Of a DNA stretch of 64,000 nt, positions 34,968 through 47,367 are shown piece by piece. The position numbers were made by a program, and so were the translations under genes. The stretch covers positions 61,194,867-61,258,866 of the forward strand of contig OZ020303.1 in NCBI GenBank assembly GCA_963971305.1, written 5' to 3'. This DNA comes from Arcuatula senhousia (Eukaryota > Mollusca > Bivalvia > Mytilida > Mytilidae). Under the pieces are notes generated by a model. It searched no databases. It was not told where the DNA came from and saw only the letters and a list, made by a program, of their open reading frames with translations. The stretch's first letter is position 1. Each line of letters starts with the position of its first letter.

Positions 34968-37900
34968 CTGTATTGGTAGTCTTTTGCTTTCATCTGTCCC
35001 GTTGTTGACCTTGTAAACTAACCTCATTTCTTTAGCTTTGATTTTTAATTCAACCTTGAAACTACAACACGAAACCCTCTAAAACATGACTGTCACTTTG
35101 AACTTAGCTCATTATTAGAAGTTTACAATAGAATTAATAGATACTTTGCATGATGTTATTAGTCTTTTACTTTCCCCTGATGAGAAAACATCAAAGTGTC
35201 ACTACACTGTACTATAAAGCAATGAAAAAGAAATTATAGAAATGCATGCACAGCAAATTCATGGTTAGGGCTTTGAGACCCTTTGTATTAGTACTTATTC
35301 TTTATAATGAGTTTTTTTCGTTTTTTTTTTTTATGGAGTTATACATTTGGAAGAACTCTGTTGTAAATTGAGACATAGTTTCAATAACCCAGGAAATTTA
35401 AGAAAAGTTTGTTTCTGTATAAATGAAAATGTTCAATTTAGGACCCACACGCCAAGTACCACATGTTTTCTTGTTTGACAGAAATTTTTGGTAAAAACTG
35501 TAAGAAGCAATAAGTTTTCTAATGGTACGCCCTCTTCCCTTTACATATTTTTTCAAAGATTCCCAAATGGATAAAGTATAAGATTGAGAGGAAATTAAAA
35601 TAGCAACAATCGTAAAAGTTTCATATGATACTAATAGTGACTGAATTCAATGTCAGAACTGATAATCTTTTTCTTTACCTGAAGCTAAAAAAAATCACCA
35701 CTTCTCGGAGATAATAATGAGATAAAGAAGAATCCAATTTTCCGACATCATTATTTAATGATTACATTTTTTACCATCAGACAAACTCTAGTTCTATATG
35801 ATTGGGTGTCAAGAGGTTATCAAGTTTTATCCAGAATATTGTCAGAAGCACCTGTCGGACTGGTGAAAATAGAAGACATCAAAGAGGAATTATTGACAGG
35901 TGTGTGTTTGTAAATCACGGTAACACCTATATCTTCTAATCATTCTAATCAAGGTGTAAAAATATAGGTATATTTTGAGAATGTCGACACAGGTTTGTTT
36001 TTCATGTGGTACATCCTTCTCACTTGCTCGATCAGACAATAGCAGATGTTAGCTTCACGGAAGGGGGATTTTGTACAGGACAGATCAATGCATTCACATC
36101 AATCATACTATGAAGAGTTTTTTCTTTTATCTGGCTTAAGGCCTATATCGATCATTGATTCAGGAGAAAAAAATACAGAGATGCATATTAAAATGAACTA
36201 GAAAAGTCCTTAAGCCTGATGCCCAGGGTTAGGTATTTAGAAACTTGGATCTACCAGTACAAACGGGGACCAAGGAATGGCATACTGGACAGATGCCTCC
36301 CTTAAAACTGACAAAAATTATGTTTTTGTACAAAATCCATGAAAAAACACTAATAACATTTCACACCTCACTTTTCTAGGCGAAAAACAATCTTTACGCC
36401 TCCCCTAAACTATAATCCTGGATTGGCCCCTGCAGTAATAGGTTCACATCTACATTATGCCAAAAGAATGTTTTAAAGATCCATATAAATCCATTCAGTG
36501 GTTTACCTGCTTTAAAGACACAGACTGATGGAAGTACACCTCTATCACTGTATAAAAATACATGTGTACATGTACAAGATTTTTTTTGCAGCAATAACAT
36601 AAAGAGACAGGTTACCTCTATAAAGTACTTAGAAATTTGTTGTAAAATGGTGCAACAATATTTAGCAATTTAATGTCTGTCTTAAAAACAAACATACAAA
36701 TGTTTAAATCAGAACCCTGTTTTACTTCACTTCCTACATTATTTTATCTTTTGAAATGACAAAGTACAGATGTCCCTTGCCTTTTCTTTGTCAATCCCCC
36801 TCCCATGTGTGGTCTATCCTAGGTTCTTTGATCAGCACAAAAAAGATGGTCTAGTTATCTTAATTCCTCTGTATCAGTATCTTAAACTCAACCCTAATCT
36901 TCATAAAACAATATACAAGAAGAAAAATATTTTATCTTTTCAATTTTGCAGAAAAAAACTTTGGAAAAATCTAAGGTTGTTTGATGAAAGGGATTTGATA
37001 AATCTTTAAAACACTGCAGAACTTGTTTAATCTTAAAATTTGCAAGTACAAATCAAAGCTGGAATAATTCACATTGGGAAAAAAATGAAAAGTTCGAAGA
37101 AAAAATACCCTACTTTACTTAAGTCTTACCCTGTCTTGTTTCAAATCAAATAGCATGAAATCCATTAATTTTTTTTCAAAAATTTGATATTTCATTTGAT
37201 TTTTTAGGGGGCTTATCAAATCCTCAAGTTTTAATCTTGATGCATATATTTTTTTAAATCTTGATGCCCTTTTTTTTGTCATCTGTAGAACTACTTCTTT
37301 GTAATTATATCTCATGTTTACATATGGAGTCTACATTTCACAGTCAGTTAACTTAAATGCAAGGGTTATGTTTATATTCCCCATCAAATGAGACATGGAG
37401 AAATGAAAAAAAAAATTCTCAAGTTACTCATTTCACATAATATGATGAAAGATTTTTCTAATGCATCAGCTTGCCTTTCAAACCATATGTTTTAACGATT
37501 TGTTTTAATACAGAATCTGCCTTACATTTTTGACAAGGTATTTACAAAGAATAAGATTAGGTCTCCTGTGATTTTCTGAGACATAATTATTATTTATATC
37601 ACCACAGGATTACATAATGTGAGAAGAAAATCTCTCAAGAATGTTTTTTATCAATTTACATCTTTCATTAGTATGCTATTTACACTTTTCAAAAATAATC
37701 AGAGTAGAGTTGTTTCCCTTTGCACATTAATTCATTTTGAAGTAACTTCATAACATCAAACAAGACTGTTAAATACTTTTTCACCAAAGTAAAGTTATAA
37801 TTATAATTGTCCACAGAAGAAAGCATAGAAAATAGAATTAATATGTGACCAAACAAAAGACATAACATTTATTTATATACAAAGGTATTGTAGCTATTTT

Positions 37901-38139
37901 GTTTACTATAATGTGAAACAATAGGTTGAAAAATTTTCAACAAACTTTGTACCCTTCATCAAAGTAGGAAACTAGGAAATGGAAGAATTGTTTTGCCATG
38001 AATGTAGCTTGAAATTCAGACTCTAAGTTTTTTCAAATCTCTAGGCAAGCTTGCCATAAATGCCAGGCATAAATGTCACCAAGCGCAGACCTCAAGAGGA
38101 CTAATAACATTTACTCTGCGGAAGTTTTGAGTGTCTTAC

Positions 38140-38250
38140 CTTTAACATAAAGCATAGCGGCAAAAGAATACACCACGCCCACACTATTAGAGGCTACACA
38201 TTCATATCGACCATGGTCAGATTCCATACTGTTCTTTATATTGAGATAGC
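38140..38250 (-). CDS. LAR: LAR exon: second half of Ig domain 2
   Basis: This 111-nt exon, phase 1 to 1, has a CTTACTTTGTAG acceptor and a GTAAGAC donor. It encodes YLNIKNSMESDHGRYECVAS, holding the second Ig2 cysteine, followed by NSVGVVYSFAAMLYVK. It corresponds to the family stretch ALQIEQSEESDQGKYECVA. The junction to the next exon reads YVK-VRRVPPHF, the form that lacks vertebrate micro-exon B (ELRE). Degenerate copies of this exon lie just upstream in the same intron (see the pseudogene entries). Confidence 0.92.
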
Positions 38251-38295
38251 CTACAAAGTAAGACAAATTGTGGAATAAATGTACATGAGAATTAT

Positions 38296-38360
38296 TCAGG
38301 CAACACATTCATATTGTCCATGGTCAGACTCCATACCATTCTTTATATGAAGATATACAA
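38296..38360 (-). pseudogene. Degenerate copy A of the LAR Ig2b exon
   Basis: Lying 46 bp upstream of the real Ig2b exon, this copy reads YLHIKNGMESDHGQYECVA and then an in-frame TGA (38298-38296), against YLNIKNSMESDHGRYECVAS in the exon. The acceptor AG has been lost by a small deletion (TTTTGTATATC where the exon has TTTGTAGGCTATC). The second half of the exon is absent. It is best read as a tandem exon duplicate that has decayed. Confidence 0.85.
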
Positions 38361-38393
38361 AAAAGACATCATACAATCACATAGTATCATAAC

Positions 38394-38614
38394 ATACTGT
38401 GGTTTCATTATTATTCATGGAGTATCAGTTTTTTATGGTTTTCATGGGTAACATTCAACCAAGAAAATAACAATCAAATGAAGTGTTGTTTATACATTGA
38501 TTACATTAGGTATTATGTGTAAACCACAAAATTAAAAATATAATGATCAAAATTTTCTTTTTGGAGAAACCACAAAAATTGATACCAAAGAAAATCAATG
38601 AATTCAAAGTATTA
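38394..38614. mobile_element. MITE-like element, ACTGTGG family, copy 2
   Basis: The left end ATACTGTGGTTTCATTATTA is almost identical to the 16524 copy. The minus-strand right end has AATTCATTGATTTTC and then TTTGGTATCAATTTTTGTGG. It lies directly against the MITE at 38616. Confidence 0.6.
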
Positions 38615-38615
38615 T

Positions 38616-38923
38616 GACCTGGTTTACAGTATAAAAAAAAAAACATCGATCTTTTTTTAATAGATCTTAAAAAGACTGGTTTGCAGTTACACACATTTAT
38701 GAAATAACCTGTTCCTGAGGTCACTACATTACACTTCAAGAAAGATCCATTAAAAAAAGATCGATCTTTAAAGTCTAGGTCTAAAGCAGGACTTTTTAAG
38801 TCCGGTTCTTTTTGAATCAATTCAAATAAAGATCGATCTTTCCCGTTTACACTGAAGAAAAGATCAATTTTTTTTGTATCGATTAAAAAAAGATCGATCC
38901 TTCCAACTAGTGTAAACAGGGTC
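38616..38923. mobile_element. MITE with GACCtgGTTTACA termini
   Basis: The left end GACCTGGTTTACAGTA pairs with the right end, which reads GACCCTGTTTACACTA on the minus strand. Subterminal AAAGATCGATCTTT palindromes occur repeatedly (for example near 38757 and 38830). It is 308 bp with no coding sequence, and it separates fossil exon copies A and B of LAR Ig2b. Confidence 0.65.
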
Positions 38924-38949
38924 TTACATGTAAATGTCTTGAGACAAAT

Positions 38950-39012
38950 CTAGACCATAGATTCATATCTGCCAGGAACAAACTCAGTACTGCCCTTTAT
39001 GTTAAGATAGCC
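38950..39012 (-). pseudogene. Degenerate copy B of the LAR Ig2b exon
   Basis: Reads GYLNIKGSTEFVPGRYESMV and then TAG (38952-38950). The homology continues into intron sequence before the acceptor (ATTTATTCGACAG here, ATTTATTCCACAA at the real exon), which shows segmental duplication rather than chance similarity. The conserved Ig cysteine is serine here and the acceptor AG has become GG. It is separated from copy A by two MITE-like elements. Confidence 0.75.
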
Positions 39013-39059
39013 CCAAAAATATGGAAAACTGTCGAATAAATTTTAGACTCAAACACATT

Positions 39060-39095
39060 GTCAGATCCCATAATGTCCTTAGGAAGGAGAACCTA
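39060..39095 (-). pseudogene. Possible degenerate copy C of the LAR Ig2b exon
   Basis: A short minus-strand match, AAGGACATTATGGGATCTGA followed by CAATG, corresponds to AAGAACAGTATGGAATCTGA followed by CCATG in the exon. A further tail-like fragment near 39229-39250 (GTTTTGTTAAAGGTCAGTCA) resembles the exon 3' end and donor (TTTATGTTAAAGGTAAGACA). The match is brief and the call tentative; with copies A and B it suggests a once larger tandem exon array. Confidence 0.45.
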
Positions 39096-39486
39096 GCCAT
39101 AAAGATATCTTCACACACCAAACAATGGTTTTCAAAACACTTCTTCACAAAGTTTTGGAATTTTAGTGTTAATGAAAATATGTAAAGTCAAAAATGGTCG
39201 GATTTTATTTAACAGGAAGTAGATGAGTGACTGACCTTTAACAAAACCCATAATATGGGACCCATGCTGATGCTGCATACCATATATCAAGAGGCTATGA
39301 TATGATGTAGTTGCTGAGAATGCTGTTGCACAAAATATGTCCTTGCCCGCCCACCGCCAGCCTGTGGCTCATCATTTCATTTCTGGAATTTTCACTCCGT
39401 CAAAACCGGCCAAAAATTTGGACATACAGACAAGTGAAAACTACATGGCTTCAACATCATGCACGGCCAAACCAAACTATTTTTAA

Positions 39487-39665
39487 AAATTCTATTAACA
39501 CCAATATAAATTCTATTAAAAATTGTATTAACACCAATATAACTTCTATTAAAAATTCTATTAACACCAATATAAATTCTATTATCCAATATAAATTCTA
39601 TAAACACCAATATAAATTCTATTAACACCAATATAAATTCTATAAACACCAATATTTATTATATT
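39487..39665. repeat. AT-rich minisatellite abutting the LAR Ig2a donor
   Basis: About eight imperfect copies of a 21-bp unit AATTCTATTAACACCAATATA, some with an extra AATTCTATTAA block. The array stops within about five bases of the splice donor of the exon at 39670-39861. Confidence 0.85.
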
Positions 39666-39669
39666 GTAC

Positions 39670-39861
39670 CTGGTTTAGTAACTGTGAGTCTGGTATCACT
39701 GAGATCTACTGGAATTTTATCTTTAAACCATTCTATTCGAACTGGGTCATTTCTATATGCTCCTGGTGCCTCAGCTTCACATTTCATCGTGGCATCACGT
39801 CCTTTTTCAACCGACTTCAATTTGGGGTTGATTGTGATAGTGGGATATCCTTGTGGAATGC
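39670..39861 (-). CDS. LAR: LAR exon: first half of Ig domain 2
   Basis: This 192-nt exon, phase 1 to 1, has a TTTTTTAG acceptor and a GTACAA donor. It encodes GIPQGYPTITINPK, the first Ig cysteine in ATMKCEAEAPG, and the tryptophan motif RIEWFKDKIPVD, matching the LAR Ig2 motif WFKDFLPVD. The stretch between the cysteine and the tryptophan (EAEAPGAYRNDPVRIE) is a few residues longer than in vertebrate relatives. The exon ends exactly where vertebrate LAR genes can insert micro-exon A. An AT-rich minisatellite starts only a few bases inside the downstream intron, right against the donor. Confidence 0.92.
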
Positions 39862-42800
39862 CTAAAAAATATTCAAATTTTATTAATTTATAAGAAGTTT
39901 AAGATCCAATTAATTACTGTTTTGTAACTTCAACATGTTTTAGTGAAAAGGAGGATTATGTTGTGATGTTTATTTTTTATCGCTGGTTAAGATAGGGACA
40001 TGCGCTCAGTACACAATTATCAAATTAAAAGTTTATTAGAAAAAAATCATCATGCATTCAAAAATTGACACAGGTGTTTGTTTAATTTCTTAACATGCTT
40101 ATAAATGTGCAGTTTGAGAAATAAAGTTTTAAAAGGTTATTTTTTTTACATGCATTGACAGAAGTCCTGAAAATAAAATAGAGTTAACTCCCTTTCTCCA
40201 TATATACAACATTTAAAACTAAATATTTTTCAAAACTTATATGTATAAGAAATAAATAATTAGGTGTATAAAAAGGATGAGAATTATTGATTCTAACTGA
40301 AATATTTTGTAAAATTTTCAATTCAGTTCCAAATTAGGAATGCCTTAATGGCCCTTTCATGTGAATAAACTGGACACTAAACTTGAATACACAATTCAAC
40401 ATTCTCATCCTTTTTTCTTGTCGTTTGATTATAAAATAATACATGTTTATTAAGTTTACAATTAGAGTCTTGATTGCTTAGCTGACATTTCTTTCTCTTT
40501 CAAATTCAAGAAGCCTCAATTTTGCACCATTTTTTCAGTTCCTTCGCTTAATTTCATAATCAAATCTTTAACTAAATAAATTCTACAGTAACTTAAGCGA
40601 GTTTGGTTCAGACAGGTTTTCTTAATTAAAAGAGTCAAACTTTGTTACTAGAACGAAAATTTTCTGAAAATGAGACCACAAAAAAGGCACATTTATAGAC
40701 GACATACACTTTGTGATAGCAATGTCTACTTATAATAATAACTACCGACTTCAGATCGGTAAAAGGGTTAAAAGTTTTTGAGACAATATCAATAATGCAT
40801 GAAGCCTACCACCTGCAGGGGTATATTACAACAGCATGTAGGTCTATATAATATTCATTAGGAGAGGAGGAGGGTTAGCACATTTTAAGCATGTTGTTAC
40901 CTGTATACACCTTTTTCCAATTAACATTACCTGTAAACATCATAATTAGCTTTAGCTTATACAGGTACATCAGAATTAGTTTTCAAAATAAAGGCTTCCA
41001 TCAGCTTGCAATAGTTTATTCACGGAAAAAGCCAGGACACAAACATAATTTATGTACAATATCACCATAGTAAACTTTTGCAAATTATATCAAAAACTGA
41101 AAACAATGGCATAAGGGGCATAACTCAAATACTTTTTTTAGACAAATACAAAGGTATGAATCTAAGTTCTCATGGCTTAAACAAAAGTCCAATACAAGCT
41201 CCTGGGGGTAAGTTATATATGATTAAGTATCTTATTAAAGTATCAGAACATCCCCTTTTATTCTTTTACAAGTTTTTTAACGATGACGTGAACTGAAATT
41301 ACCGCTACCTCCTGTCGTGGGTTAATCTAAGGGTAGACATACATGTCTACGATCTCATCTCAAACCATTTAAACCCAAGAACTTTTAACTTGTATGTATT
41401 TTTTCTCAATGATTGACACTGCCATTGTAAGAATAATATATGCTGATTCATGTGATAATTTGTAAAACGGATTTTTCACATCATGGTCTTTGGAAGATTG
41501 ACAAGAATTATAACATGTATCAATGAACTGAGTTACTTTCTTTGATTGGTTACAATTCAAGCTGTCAAATTTAAACCATATCATTAATTATAGGATCACT
41601 TTTTTTCCAAACATGTTGAACTTAATGTTTTAAAAAAAATGTCAACTATTTTTTTTTTTTCATGTTTAAAAAACAGGCATTTTTTTTAATAGGGCAAAAG
41701 CTTTAATTTTTTTCTCTCCATACAATACCTCTTCTTCCCTACTCATATAAGGGATTCAAAAAGGAAGACCTAAACAAAATATCATCGAATAGACTATTTT
41801 CATATTTCTGGGATGACTGATTATTTTAGTCCTTCTCAACACTTTTTAGAGAGTTATCTTTTCCTGAGTAGGACAAACAAAAAATATTGCATCAATAAGG
41901 TCAGAATAAACTTGATTTTGTAATGTTTTCTTACAAATGTTTCATTGTAATCTTGATCATTTGAACTAAAAAATAAGGATACATCAATAAGATGTTGATT
42001 TGGAACTATTTATAGCTTAAAAAGTGTAAAAGGGCATTTGGTCATTCTACCTGAACTTTTTGCTCTTTGACATGTTTGCATTCAGAAAGACAGTAACGAA
42101 TCCTCTTTAGACATATTATTTGCTAAAACCAATAATTTCAATAATTTTAATCTAGATTTCCTAAAATAATGTGTTGAAACTTTTACTATTTTTCCTTTGC
42201 TCAATTATACAAAAAATGGTAAACCAGTCCATGTCGGGTCAGGTTCAGTCCAAAAAATACTAAATTATTCAGCAGTCCCTGAAATATGAAAATGGTTTAT
42301 TGGGAGTGCTTAGTTTGTTCCTGTCCAACCTCAAAGTAAAAGGGGGAGGATGTTCCACCATTTTTGAATAGGGTAGATTTATTGAAATATGATTTAAAAA
42401 ACAACAACAATTTTCTTATTATTTCAAAGTTTTATTTTTCCACCCTTGAAAAGGATCTCAATTTGAAACCTGTCCAAAAAGGTATTGTATAAATAAACAA
42501 TATATATGTTAATCTTGTAATTGAAAGAATACACCTTGAATGACATGGAGTCATGTGGGAAATTTAAAAAGATTTTTTCATTCATAGAAGTAATTGTTAC
42601 ATTACACCATTGTAACTTTAGTCCCTAAAGTTATAGTCAGAAGGCCCGAATCAATGAGACTCAGATTTAAATAGGCTCCAATTGCAACCTTGATATCTTT
42701 CTTACCATAATAAGATAAGAATGCACATAGGATTGACTTGAAAATTTATCAAGCAAATCAAAATTTTTAGAGATTTTTTTTTTATTTCATGGTCATTAAC

Positions 42801-45232
42801 TAACGAGACAAGACAGACTGAAATTTAAAAAACAGACTTTCTTTTTACTAAAAGTATTGCTATTCTAACCAAAATTCTACTACCCCAAGGCCTGACCATT
42901 GTCAATACATGTATTATGTGTCACCATTTGCTTACAAAAAAGAAAGCTAGTTTGAAAGCAGCAAGCCTTTGTCTTTGTGCTGAACACCATATTATACATA
43001 TCAAAAGAAGTTGTCAAGTTTGAGCAAACCTCAGGACTGATATGGGAAACATGAGGGTTGTTAGGACCTTTTTTGGGGACAGTGGACAAGACTTATTTAT
43101 TTACTAGAAATTTAAGATTTAATCCATAAAATTGCTAAATTTTCATGTTGTTTGTTTCATTTTTTTAACAAGAAAGCAGGATTTAGTATGAGTGTAGGAT
43201 GGGACTCCCTCCTGCGCACCCCTAACGATAGAAGTGTATATATTAACAATTTATCTCTCATGAACATTAATTGTACACTATGAAAATGACATACGATGGT
43301 CCACATCTAAAATCGGAGTCAAGCCCAGATTAGGGACAAACGATGCAAGTAAATTACACTAGATGATTCAGCAGAAGAATCCACTGTGTCTAAAAATCTA
43401 CGCCTTTAATATTAGCTGATAAATTTTCTTTTAAATGTCTAAATTTCCTGCTGATGAAATACTGGGCCTTATAACGACTGCCTTTCTTCACGACTGGTGT
43501 CACAAGCAGATCTGAATTGACGTTTAAATTTCAATTTACGTTGACAGTCATACATGATCTTATGTCAATTTCCAAAACCAATTTCACCGAAAATCTCCAA
43601 AATATTCATGAAAGGAAGTAAAACAAGTTTTAGAGAGCTCAATTGGGTTTCCATGGCAACAATTGTTCTTGTATAAAATCAATATCGTTAGACTTTTGTA
43701 TCATATGGCTACATAAAGAAAAATTCTTCAGAACTTTCTGCATCGGTGTCATCTTTGAACTAAGGATGATGGACAGGCGGAGTGACAGACAAGATTCTCA
43801 AATCTCATAATCCTAGTCAGGAAAAGTTTGGCAGCAAAACGGAAATTGGCTTTGCTCATTTTCTTTGTTCTTTCAATTTCAATATTGGTTTTGGATATGA
43901 GCATTGAATTTTTATATCAACTGTACAAAACTTCATAATAAGGGATGAATATACTATGCAAACTTTTTTGATTTCACAAAAAAAGAAAAAAGAAAAAAGA
44001 AAACTTAAAGTATTAAATTGTTCTGATGAAGACTAGAAATTTACTGTCTCAATACTGACAAAATACTAGAATACTAACATAGTCATGAAGGGCCCCCTCA
44101 TCAAAAGTTTTTAGGCTTTAAAAAAAAAATTGATGAACAATCATGAAAATTAAACATGAAAACCACAAAATGGTACTGAATCATTGTATAAAATTTCATT
44201 CATGTACCTCTTATAGGTTTTTGAGTTTAGGTGTTCACAAAAATGATGGATGGGTGAACAGACAGACGGACAAAGTGAAAATTTATGAGCTTTCCAATCC
44301 ATGATGCTGGGATCTTAAAAAATCAAACTTTTACTTTTAATCAGTTAATGATCAAAACTTGCAGACCAAGACAGAAATATTTGCCCAGACCCATAAAAAC
44401 TAAAGAAAACAATAAAACAATTCCGTCGATAGCAGCCACACTTTTGTTATTTACTAAACAGTCTACGGGACCTAATAAAGACATATACAATTCACTATAT
44501 CGTACTTCCTATGGCACTAAATACCACTTACTGAGAGTTTCCTCTGAGATATTGTTTTCCCAACACAGCAAAAATGAATAATTAAGTGGAGCTAAGCAGT
44601 ACATGGTTATTGATTGGGATGATAAATAAATTGCATATTTGTAAGCAAAAAATTTCGTTAATCAATATTAGCCATTATGTAAAATGCGTTGACAAATATT
44701 GGTTCTGGTTATGGCCCTGCCATGTCTGAATTGCTCCCAAGGGACTGGGAAGAATTAAAAGTCTTGTATTTCTAACAGGTTTTATGTGAAGGGAACATCA
44801 AAGACAATTGCAAAACTTGGTGATACTGAATAAATAAATTATGACAACTTTCACAGTGATTCACAAAGATGATATTGCATATTTTCAAAAAACATGGCTT
44901 GGTTGTTAGTTGCAGCAATTGAACAATATTTAAAAGAAAGGCATATATATGCTAAAACTATATTTGTAAGAAAGGGTAATAGTCATGATACAAAATGTAT
45001 AGGGTAATCTCCAAGAGTTATAATAAGCTTTAAAGTTATAGGCTTGGAATACTGAACAACTACTTGGGCATTTTTTTCATCAGTTAAATGCTTTTAAAGC
45101 CTATGAAAATGCATGATTGAAATAGACATATTCTACATTGGTTTTGCGATTTTTACTTCTAAGAGTGCATGTATTTTCTAATAAAGTGTCAACTTTGCAT
45201 TTTCATTTGGAAATTTCATCCCTAAAACCTAC
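39862..45232 (-). other. LAR intron between Ig1 and Ig2a
   Basis: AT-rich, noncoding. The open frames at 42880-43089 and 44285-44581 lack domain, splice or repeat support. I see no further feature. Confidence 0.6.
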
Positions 45233-45541
45233 CCTTGTTATGGTCGACGGGATACACATCAAGCCATCCATGTGTCTCCACTTTATTGCCGTATCCATTT
45301 GCCGCTTCGCAGGTAAATTGACCTTTGTCTCTACGTTCTTTGACAGGTTCAATTCTAAGTACACTACCATGTGGCATATCTTTGATCTCGTATCTTTGCC
45401 TGTTCACAGCTTTAATTCTTTTGCCATCCCTGTACCATGTGAATTGTGGTCGAGGGCTACCCGAGGCTTTACATACAAAACTGATCGTCTCGTCTTCAGC
45501 TACGGACATGTTTCGTAGAGGCATGGTGATGGCAGGTTCAG
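45233..45541 (-). CDS. LAR: LAR exon: Ig domain 1
   Basis: This 309-nt exon, phase 1 to 1, has a TTTTCAG acceptor and GTAGGT donor. It encodes one I-set Ig domain: first cysteine in ISFVCKASG, tryptophan in FTWYRDG, the GSVLRIEPV strand, and second cysteine in GQFTCEAANGYG. It aligns with Ig1 of LAR phosphatases (family consensus VWxKKGKK...SVLRIQPL). The C-C' loop is basic here, RDGKRIK followed by a further RQR, the place where vertebrate family members carry the lysines that bind heparan and chondroitin sulfate. Glycan binding is therefore plausible but inferred. Plus-strand open frames over this exon are shadows. Confidence 0.93.
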
Positions 45542-47367
45542 CTGAAAAGACAGAAAAGATGGATCCATCAAACACAAGTAACATTATTGCATCAAACACA
45601 GTGCTACAACACAAACTATAAAGTACATGTACAAATTTAGCATACACATTTGTAGTGACACAAGGGGACACATGCAGTTCTTCTTTAACTTCTTCTTATA
45701 CATGTATTGAAGGACTCAAATTCAAAACAAAAAAATCATTTTAAATTTTCAACAAATATAAAAAAAGTAAAATAAAATTGAAGTTGTTCACAACACTTAT
45801 ATTCTTTAAAACTTGCTGAATTTATCTTATTTCTCTCTCCTTATTGATGTTTCTTGATTCAGAAGATATTTCTTCCTAAAAAAACACCTAAAATATCTGA
45901 TAAATCCAGCAAGTTAATCAAGAACATAAGAATTATAATACAACATAAAATTTCTATAAAATTTATATTTGTTAAAAATTTGACAAGGAAAAATGCAATA
46001 TTGAATTATCTCCCTTCAACAAGAATTCATCACAATACTGAATTCCAGCCCAAAATATCAAGAAAGGTCATTTTTGATCGATTCCCATTACATAATATTT
46101 AATTAAGTTATGTCAGTTCCTAAAGACAGTCGACTCAGACTTGTCTATACTTTTAATACATGTAAATAAACATAAACTTGGCCCTGTCTTAGTGTCACCT
46201 AAAGTCCTCCATACTTTTATAACTTCATTTGTGTTGGGGGTTTTAAAAAAATTATCAGATTAATTTGTTATGAATTTGACAACCGTGGCTAGACGTTAAG
46301 TTGAATTGTGTATTATTTCATTCATCAGGAAAATTAGTTTACAAACAGAATAATTATAATAGAGGCAAATACCAATTTTGACATTTAAATAGATTTAGCC
46401 AAGAATAACATTGAAATAGAGATTAATCTTGCCACCAGTCATTTTGTCTACAAAAGGCATGTAGGCCATCCTTTATTTTGTGTACTTTTTATATTTTTGT
46501 TTGGTTTCAAAAAATATTTTGTGACAAAGGACATCAGTTTGAAACAATCTTGTGGCCAACCAAACAAACCATTTTTAATGCAAATTTCATATATTATAGA
46601 AAATTAATAGAACTTTGAATTTTCATAGCCCACCTAAAACATTAAACCAAATGACTTTACTTTCTACCTTAACATATTTTTTACACCATGGATGGTCATA
46701 TAAAATGATTTTTTTAAATTTCCTAAAAAGGGAGATAATTCAATTTGAAGGCATTTCACGTCTGTGCTCAAACTCTTTGGACAGGCATTACTTAAATGAA
46801 ATTTATTTATTTTTTTAAGCAATCTTCATTCAATGATGTGTAACAAAAGCAAGAATGCACAGAAAGCTCCTCAAAAGTCAGGTCATCTAGTTTAAAGATT
46901 TTTAAGGAAAAAATATTAAACAAATCAAATGTACCCATTTATAACTGATGAATTTAGACAATTCTTTACAATTCATATAATACCAAACAAAGAGAATATA
47001 TATCTTGTATGTTCGAAAGAACATGTTAATTTAGTTTATTGCTTCCAATGAAGCATCATGCAAACATCTCAACATTTTATGGTGCATAAATTTATGTTTT
47101 AAGTAAGGTGAAATCTTTGAAGCAGTTATAAGGAAATATCAGACCTGACATTTGAGTTGTGCAAAAAGAAGTTCTTTTCAAAGGACAAGAGTGTTAACCA
47201 TCACTTTTTTTAGGTTTCCCTATTAGCTTGATTATACCTTTATGCTTAGTATCAATTTCAATTATTAAACTCAGACTTTTTAAAATCTACTATATTTTTG
47301 GAAAGGGGAGCATCATGAAAATTCCATGTAAACAATGCCGTTCCAATCCAGTTTGATTTGAACTTAC

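Larger units (their letters stand above)
31245..38139 (-). other. LAR intron between Ig2b and Ig3
   Basis: Holds hairpin element copy 2, one short hairpin repeat and a possible GCGCGGATT MITE. Vertebrate micro-exon B would fall in this intron; I could not identify one by eye. Confidence 0.65.

Noticed and set aside
39311..39652. Frames with repeating NTNINSIKN / VFIEFILV patterns
   Set aside because: Translation of the 21-bp minisatellite, whose period is a multiple of three and so keeps frames open by chance.
45138..45621. Plus-strand frames of 126 and 98 residues
   Set aside because: Antisense shadows of the LAR Ig1 exon.
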